The notes under the pieces were generated by a model, which ran no database searches, had not been told where the DNA came from, and worked only from the letters and a program-made list of their open reading frames with translations. From assembly GCA_003427395.1 (NCBI GenBank), contig BFEA01000213.1:870556-899556 (forward strand): a stretch of 29,001 bases of DNA, in the 5' to 3' direction. Positions 23,357-29,001 of this stretch are shown in pieces. Position 1 is the stretch's first letter, and the number at the start of each line of letters is the position of its first letter. This stretch comes from Chara braunii (taxonomy: Eukaryota > Streptophyta > Charophyceae > Charales > Characeae). A program made the position numbers and the translations under genes.

Positions 23357-23469
23357 CATAAAGAAAGGAAGTACGTCGGGGAAGGCCGTACAAGAGATGT
23401 GCTCACATAAGAACTCAAAGGAATGTATCTACCCAGAAACATAGTCAGTTTCGTTTTCTGTATGTGTTT

Positions 23470-23618
23470 GGCTTTTTTTTTTCGGTGATCCACGTTTAGT
23501 GTTCTGCGAATGAGAGACAAGGCGCAGTCCACGAACAACTGACACTTTGCATCGGGGGGCGCATTCTCACTCGTATTCCAGATTTTGTATCCAACTACTT
23601 TCACGTCCAAAATGTTGT

Positions 23619-23658
<40 letters not shown>

Positions 23659-23935
23659 CCTGCTGTCGTGATTACAGCACGACTGCAAGGACCGTTGGGA
23701 GGGCATACTGTCACAGGTAGTCCATATTTTGTATCTATCTGCTTTCATGTCCAAAGAGTTATTGCTGATTTTTTTTTTTTTTCTTTTGTTTGTTCCCGCT
23801 ACCGTGATTTTAGCAGAGCTGTAACGCCCGTTGAAGGTGCATACCCTCACATGTACCCCATAATTTGCATCTGGCTGCTTTCACGTCCCTAGCGTAGTTG
23901 ATTTTTTTTTATTTTTTTTTTCGATTTTCGAAGAA
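23470..23935. repeat. ~140-bp subrepeat with poly-T tracts (about 3 copies)
   Basis: TTTTGTATC..CTGCTTTCACGTCC recurs near 23583, 23727 and 23863 (spacing 144 and 136). Each is followed by GTTGATT and a T run, the first being T37 (23622-23658). After the first two come GCT.(C/T)CGTGATT..AGCA and a CCGTTG..GG block. A more diverged copy appears to precede at about 23473. Subterminal repeats of this kind are common in non-autonomous transposons. Confidence 0.8.
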
Positions 23936-24097
23936 AAGTATAAAAGAAAACACAAGGGGACTCGGCCTCGGCAACTTTCGTTGCGCACTGAAATTCAGGG
24001 TTAGCAAAAACAGGCTGGGAGGTACTAGTGGTTTAATGCGGACAACGAACCACGTATTGACGATAAAAAGTTGATGTTTTGCTTTAATGGCCATGTG

Positions 24098-24330
24098 CGT
24101 GGTGTGCCTAATGATTAAGATATGGCCTTCGAGTTTCTTGCAGCCGGTGCAGATGAACGACGACCTTGAGGTTCGCTGGAAGGACCTGACTTAGGCAATA
24201 CAAGCCTTGTCCTAGTTTGGCATGCCTACACCCGAGTGAAATAAATTTTACGTTGGCCTACCTCGAACTTGAATCCAACTATATTGGATAGGGCATTCGA
24301 CTTTCATACAGCACGTGAAGGGATCGAAAT
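24098..24330 (+). mobile_element. Candidate tRNA-derived SINE, two tRNA-like modules
   Basis: Module one has an A-box-like GTGCCTAATGATTAAG (from ~24104) and a B-box-like AGGTTCGCTGG (~24169). Module two reads TTGGATAGGGCATTCGACTT, then 20 bases later GGGATCGAAATC, ending near 24330. Over about 46 bases module two keeps the spacing of tRNA-Arg-type genes (GGATA.GGC.T..GACTT ... GG.TCGA). The stems no longer pair, so neither is a functional tRNA. The downstream end is not defined. Confidence 0.35.
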
Positions 24331-25689
24331 CATAGAGCGATGCGAGAGTGACGAAGTGCGAATGAAGTAACCCAAGGGTTGAAGGTCCCGTGTGGATATC
24401 CCCTTTGGGGCTGATGACCTCAAATCCGAAGTCGGATTGAAATAAAATTTAGTAGAAGGAAAGTGAAGAGTAAATGAGAGAAAAAAAGAGTTATCTGCGA
24501 AATTCAATCCAACATTAGAGTTATTTATTAGTTTGGAGGTCAAATGGAAGGGCAACCACAATCAGATCGAGGTGCACGTGGGGCAAATATCAAGAAGGAG
24601 AAGAGGCTTTAGAATAAAAATGTGAGTGTAAAAATGATAATGATTGGAAAAAATAGAGAAGAACGTGAGAAGGATTGCGCCTTACATATGCGTGACGTTG
24701 CCCCTACAGATTGAGGGGCGCAAAAAAGTACAAGGAGTATGGTGACTCTTTCCGTTTTTAGCGAAAGACTAATCCCTCGAGGTCATTGATTATCGTTGTG
24801 GTGATGCCTGTTTCTTTGCAGTGCTATCCATTATTCATTGCTATGACGGTGGCTTCGTTTCCTTGAACCACACAATCGTCATCATTGACAAACAAATGTT
24901 ACTTTTGTTATTAGTGGTCATCACCTTCAGGTCAGTTGGAGTTAAAACACCAATACACAGGCGCAAGTGCTCTGGGCTTGACACCTCAAATTATGGAGGC
25001 GCAAAACGAAAACGCGACCACTGATCAAATTTATCAACAGTGGGCTCAACGTTTGACGTTTCGGCCTTTTCTTGTCGCGACAAGTTTGGGAGTGCGAGAT
25101 TGGGGGATTGTACTTATGCTTTAAACCATTATGTGTTTTATGGAATTAAGTAAACCCGACGAAGGCTCACAGTGAAGTGCACCGAGGAAAAAAAATTGAA
25201 TCGAAGTGAGTGAGTTGGAGAGAGAGATCGTCAGGGAAAGAGATTGTGAGAGAGTGGGGAAAAGGAGTGCGTACCTGGCTGGGTGAAGCGACAATGCGAG
25301 ATGAACAGAGAGTCAAGTTGAGGTGCCGACACAATAATATGGCGGTCGTTTTCTATGTTTTAGCGAAAGATTTATTCTCAGTGTGCACATTTGGTGAGTA
25401 ATGGAGTGAGGTTGATTAAGGTTCTTCATTCCCTTTAGAGATCGGTCGTCACCTTCCTTGAGTTCATTCTCATTGCTTCACTCGTCGTCTTTGACGTTAA
25501 TCTTGATCATCATTTTCGTGGGTCGAGATAACAACATACTATTTCTTAAGGATACATATGCGATATGTAATTGTCTTCATCTCTTTGGAGATGCTTTGTT
25601 ATTGTAATCAGTATGGGTCGTTATTATGCCTTGGGACCGTCACAACGTTTACTAGTTCATGATCGTTCATCTTATTCATAATACGTAAA
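24331..25689. other. Gene-free stretch
   Basis: Mixed sequence, with a purine-rich part around 24430-24650 and 25180-25270. Open frames up to 85 codons lack features. It may include the body of the SINE-like element before it. Confidence 0.35.
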
Positions 25690-28130
25690 AAGGACAATGG
25701 TGAAAGTCACAGTGAGAGGTGCTCTTAAACCCTTCACGTCGTTCGATAGTTCAGGCTCGTGTATTTCTTTCATGGTGCATAAGGAGCACAATGTAAGAAT
25801 AGTGGGATCCACAAAGGAGGATGCTTTGAGATCCTTCGGGGCGTTCACCCCTTCAAGATCGTTCATATTCTTCAAGATTCATAAATACCATAATAGTGGG
25901 AGGCAGAAGATGGGGGGTGTTTTCAGGTCGTTCAGAGCGTGCACTCCTTCAGGGTTATTCAAATCTATAAGGAGGCGTCAAAAACATAATAGTGGAAGCC
26001 ACAGATGGGGGTGCTTTTAAGTCGTTCAAGGCGTTCACCCCTTCAAGATTGTTCAAAATATTTAAATTCCTCAAGATGAATAAAAATCACAATAATGTGA
26101 GCTACATGACAAAGTGTTTTTAGACCATTTAGGGCGTTCAACGCTTCAGGATTGTTTATATTGTTCATTATGCATAAAAAGCACAACGGTGGGAGTTATA
26201 GGGAGGGGTGTTTTCATACCATTCAAAGCGTTCACCCTTTCAAGATTGTTATTTATGAGGATGCCTAAATAATACAATAGTGAGAGTTATGGGTAAGAGT
26301 GTTTTCACGCCCTGACCCCTTCAATATCGTTTTTAGACGTAAAAATGTCTAAAAACACATTCATGAAAGTCACAAAAGGGGGTGCTTTCACGCCCTTCAA
26401 GGGATTCACTAGTTTAGGATTGTTGAAATTCCTCATGATATCCAACGAGCACAAAAGTGGGAGGCAAAGGGGGGGTGATCATAGGCTTTTAAAGACGTTC
26501 CCCCTTTCCGAATCGTTTATATTCTTCAGGATGCATAAAAAGCACAACACTGGAAGTCAGAGGGGAGGTGTGTTTTTAGGCCCTTTAAGTGTCCACGCCT
26601 TCAAAATCATTCAAAGTCCTCAAGGTGGGTTGCTTCAAGGCCGTTTAGACCATTCATCCGTTTAGGATTCATTCAAAATCTTCAGATTCCTCAAAATGTC
26701 TAAAGAGAGAAACAGTAGGAGCCATAAGGGGGGTGCTTTCCGACCCTTCAGGGCGTTCACCAGTTCAGAATTGTTGAATTTTCTCAGGATGCCTAAAGGG
26801 GATAACAGTGGGAGTCAAATGGGGGCGGTGCTTTCAGTCTTTCAAACCGTTCACAACATTTACCTCTTCAAGATTCGTTCATATTTTTCATGATGCCTAA
26901 AAAATATAATAGAGGGAGCTAAAGAAGGGGTGCTTTCAGAACCATTAGAGCATTTACCCCTTCAAGATTGTTCAAATTTCTTATGATGTTTAAAAAGCAC
27001 AACAGTGGGAGCCACAAGGGGGTTGCTTTCAAACTATTTAGGACGTTCATCCCTTTAGGATTGTTTATAATCTTCAGATTCCTCACAATGTTTAAGGAAT
27101 ACAATAGTGAGAGTCACCTTAGGGAGTGCTTTTAGACCGTTTAAAACATTCACTTCTTCACAATCATTCATATTCCTTATGATGCCTAAATTGCACAATA
27201 GTAGAAGCCACATAAGGGGATGTTTTCTGGCCGATCATGCTGTTCACCCTTTCAAGATCGTCTATTCCTCGAGATACCTAAAAAACATCGCAATGGAAAC
27301 CACAGAAGGGGGAGGGGGCTTTCAGACCCTTCAGAATCATTCATATTCTTTAGATTGTTCATATTCTTTAGATTGTTCATATTTTTTAGGATGACGTTCA
27401 ACTGAAGAAAATTTCACCCATTCAGGATCGTTCACATTCTTTATGGTGTCAAAGAGAATAAGAACGAGAGTCATCTTGCATAAGGGTCAGGATGTGACAA
27501 TGATGGGAGTTGCAAGGGAGTGCTTTTAGGTCCCTCAACGTATTCATCACTTCAATATTGTTTTTCTTGATGATAATGGGCACCACCGTGGGGATGCTTT
27601 CAAGCCTTTCAGAATATTTACCTATTCAAAATGGTTTACATTATTGAGGATGTAAAAAAAAAAACATTAGTAAGAGCAAAAAAAAAAAGTGTTTTCAAGC
27701 CCATCATGACATTCATCCCAAAAACAAAACAACTTCATTATGATGCATTATTATCACAATGGTGGGAGTTATCGGGGGGGTTGCTTTAGACTCTTCTGAG
27801 CGTTCACTCCTTCAGGACAGTTCATATTCTTTAGAATATCCAAAGAGCACATTGAGAGTCACAAAGGGAGATGCTTTCATATTGTAAAGATTGTTCATAT
27901 TTTTCATCGTGCATAAGGAGGACTATGGTGGGAGCCACAATGGTGAGTTTTTAGGCCCTTAAGACACTTTTACCTCTTCAATATCATTTGTATTATTGAA
28001 GATGCGTGAAAAACAATATATAGGGTGATTTTCAACCCCTTCAGGGTCTTAACGATTTAACGTCGGTCATTTTTTTATGATACATAAAAGCGCAGTGTTG
28101 ACAATTATACAGGGAGAGCTTTCATACTTT
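25690..28130. repeat. ~94/103-bp satellite array, block D (about 26 copies, partly dimeric)
   Basis: The anchor (G/A)(G/T)TGCTTTCA-type motif recurs near 25720, 25822, 25918, 26012, 26115, 26209, 26300, 26383, 26476, 26571, 26631, 26734, 26829, 26931, 27024, 27127, 27221 and 27316. It continues, more irregularly, to about 28118. A typical unit has CCCTTCAGGGCGTTCACCCC, TTCAAGATTGTTCATATTC, TTCAGGATGCATAAAAAGCA and CAACAGTGGGAGCCACA, then a G run. Spacings cluster near 93-96 and near 102-103. Plus-strand frames give ~31-residue peptide repeats (HNSGSH.GG.FRPF.AF), but unit lengths are mostly not multiples of three. Confidence 0.93.
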
Positions 28131-28266
28131 TTCAAAATGCATTCATGTCCTTTCGGACCTTTTCATCATTCACTACCTTTGAATGTTTTATGATTTTTTA
28201 TGTTAATAAACAAGGAGGAGAGGAGGGGAGGGGGAAGGGGGGGGTATTTTGATAAGTGATTTTTTA
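28131..28266. other. Array edge and polypurine tract
   Basis: After the last recognisable satellite unit, 28212-28244 is a pure A/G tract (GGAGGAGAGGAGGGGAGGGG onward) that ends in eight G residues. Confidence 0.8.
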
Positions 28267-28827
28267 AGTGAAGGAGAACAAGACAGTGTTGAGCGCATCA
28301 GTCCCGCAGAGGGACCCTTCTGGCCTCGTCACACGGGATTTTGCAAATTTTTCTTTCACAACGAAGGTTGTCGCTCTGGTCGAGTGCGTCATCCGTACCT
28401 CTCGTGAACCCCTACGACAGGATANAGCTCACGTGAGGCATAACTTACCTCTGCCGCTGGGGTTGTCACCACTCTTAGGCAGTCGTATCCCCNCTGAGCA
28501 ACCGAACCACGTGNGAAAGCTGCTTTCGAGTACAATCGTAGAGGTGGCCCAACCGAGAGTGTTTCTCATTCGCTGTAGTATAAGGGGTGCGAGTGGTCGA
28601 ACGCCTTAATCGAACCCGCGCACGAACCGATGCCCTGGGGGCTAATCTCTCGAGCGCGACCCTGCACCGGTCGACTATGACAACCAATCGAACCACTNNA
28701 TACACTAAAAAAATAAAACCAAGTTTCACAGTAAATCGCTCATAGTCCCTTATTCACATTCGATCCACAACAAAAATAGGTTGGTGTCACGCGCAACTCT
28801 GAATAAATATCACCGTGACGTCGACGA
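28267..28827. other. Low-quality unique sequence with a possible minus-strand tRNA-like end
   Basis: Isolated N bases show poor base calls. A plus frame (28268-28609) is open for 113 codons with several undetermined residues and no known domain. On the minus strand GCGGGTTCGATTAAGG (around 28605-28620) resembles a tRNA B-box, and GTGGTTCGATTGG lies ~80 bases before it. The spacing and stems do not make a tRNA. Confidence 0.25.
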
Positions 28828-28967
28828 TATCATATTGACTACCTTCTTCACCCGAATAGAACGTCCGGTCATTATAGTTGTATTTGACACAACTTTCAGC
28901 CTACNTACGACGATAATTACCNAGCGTTCTATTCGAGTGAAGATGATAGTCATGCATGAATATGCTA
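28828..28967. other. Long imperfect inverted repeat (hairpin, ~46-55 bp arms)
   Basis: Arms 28837-28882 and 28906-28951 are reverse complements at about 37 of 46 positions, one of the rest being an N, around a 23-base loop. The core TTCAC.CGAATAGAACG / CGTTCTATTCG.GTGAA is nearly perfect. Past a ~7-base bulge, the outer TATCATATT (28828-28836) pairs with AATATGCTA (28959-28967) at 8 of 9. It could be a foldback/MITE or a small-RNA precursor; nothing distinguishes these. Confidence 0.6.
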
Positions 28968-28986
28968 GCAGTCGCAATGATGACTC

Positions 28987-29000
28987 NNTNTNNNNTNNNN
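28987..29000. other. Ambiguous bases at the window end
   Basis: Mostly N interspersed with T. No interpretation possible. Confidence 0.97.
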
Positions 29001-29001
29001 A

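Larger units (their letters stand above)
23215..24036. mobile_element. Candidate non-autonomous DNA transposon with TTAA target duplication
   Basis: TTAA plus ACCACTAGTACCTCC (23215-23233) is matched by the exact reverse complement GGAGGTACTAGTGGT plus TTAA (24018-24036). That gives 15-bp perfect terminal inverted repeats flanked by TTAA, around 814 bp of sequence. Weaker similarity continues inwards (GCCAGTGTT against CAGCCTGTT). The interior holds an A25 run, a T37 run and about three copies of a ~140-bp subrepeat, with no transposase. TTAA duplication is typical of piggyBac-type elements, but their termini usually begin CCC, so the superfamily is open. An alternative is that TTAA is part of a 19-bp inverted repeat. 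Confidence 0.55.

Noticed and set aside
26345-27405. Plus-strand frames with repeating HNSGSH.GG.FRPF peptides
   Set aside because: Unit spacings of 94, 95 and 103 bases shift the frame repeatedly, so the open stretches are short and accidental.
28268-28609. 113-codon plus-strand open frame near the window end
   Set aside because: It contains undetermined bases, lacks any domain, and the sequence quality is poor there.

Overview
This is a gene-poor, repeat-dominated eukaryotic nuclear window. The only convincing protein-coding sequence is the first coding exon of a plant-type MLN51/CASC3 (Barentsz) exon-junction-complex protein, on the minus strand at 20098-20828. Its PFVVPTSGAFYMHDDRF motif is the form seen in land plants and their algal relatives. 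Together with a plant-type LINE remnant ending in a zf-RVT-like domain (about 11870-12551), this points to a streptophyte with a large, repeat-rich, long-intron genome. A charophyte such as Chara would fit, but that name is a guess. No operon, rRNA, intact tRNA, CRISPR or viral gene is visible.

Layout. 1-1400: CT, CA and GT microsatellites interleaved with a duplicated ~390-bp compound segment. 1400-3110: purine-rich unique sequence. 3111-3530: a 97-bp tandem duplication running into a CTT polypyrimidine tract. 3546-6690: a ~3.1-kb satellite tract in three diverged blocks that all keep a ~91-bp period. 6780-8030: CT tract, purine-rich sequence and a strong 42-nt hairpin. 8040-8230: a candidate inverted-repeat (MITE-like) element. 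8281-8599: a minisatellite with an almost exact 40-bp period. 9380-9965: a degenerate TTCA/TCAG-rich tract. 11240-12551: a decayed LINE ORF2, followed by a G tract and an assembly gap (12616-12716). 13500-17160: GC-richer sequence with several short tandem duplications (66, 46, 278 and 63 bp) and an unidentified decayed coding-like stretch on the minus strand. 18599-19044: three tandem copies of a ~75-bp core, each followed by a CT tract. 19997-20828: MLN51 exon 1 and the start of its intron. 20838-23200: no gene. 23215-24036: a candidate non-autonomous DNA transposon with 15-bp perfect terminal inverted repeats flanked by TTAA. 24098-24330: tRNA-like SINE modules. 25700-28130: a second ~2.4-kb satellite whose ~94- and ~103-bp monomers partly alternate. 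28250-29001: a low-quality sequence end with scattered N bases and a long imperfect hairpin (28828-28967).

The genes do not form a system. The window is best read as the 5' part of one housekeeping gene surrounded by satellites, microsatellite-linked duplications and decayed mobile elements. The most notable points are the two independent arrays with ~91-103-bp monomers (one with a dimeric tendency) and the uncatalogued inverted-repeat elements. I see no clear evidence of a new functional system.
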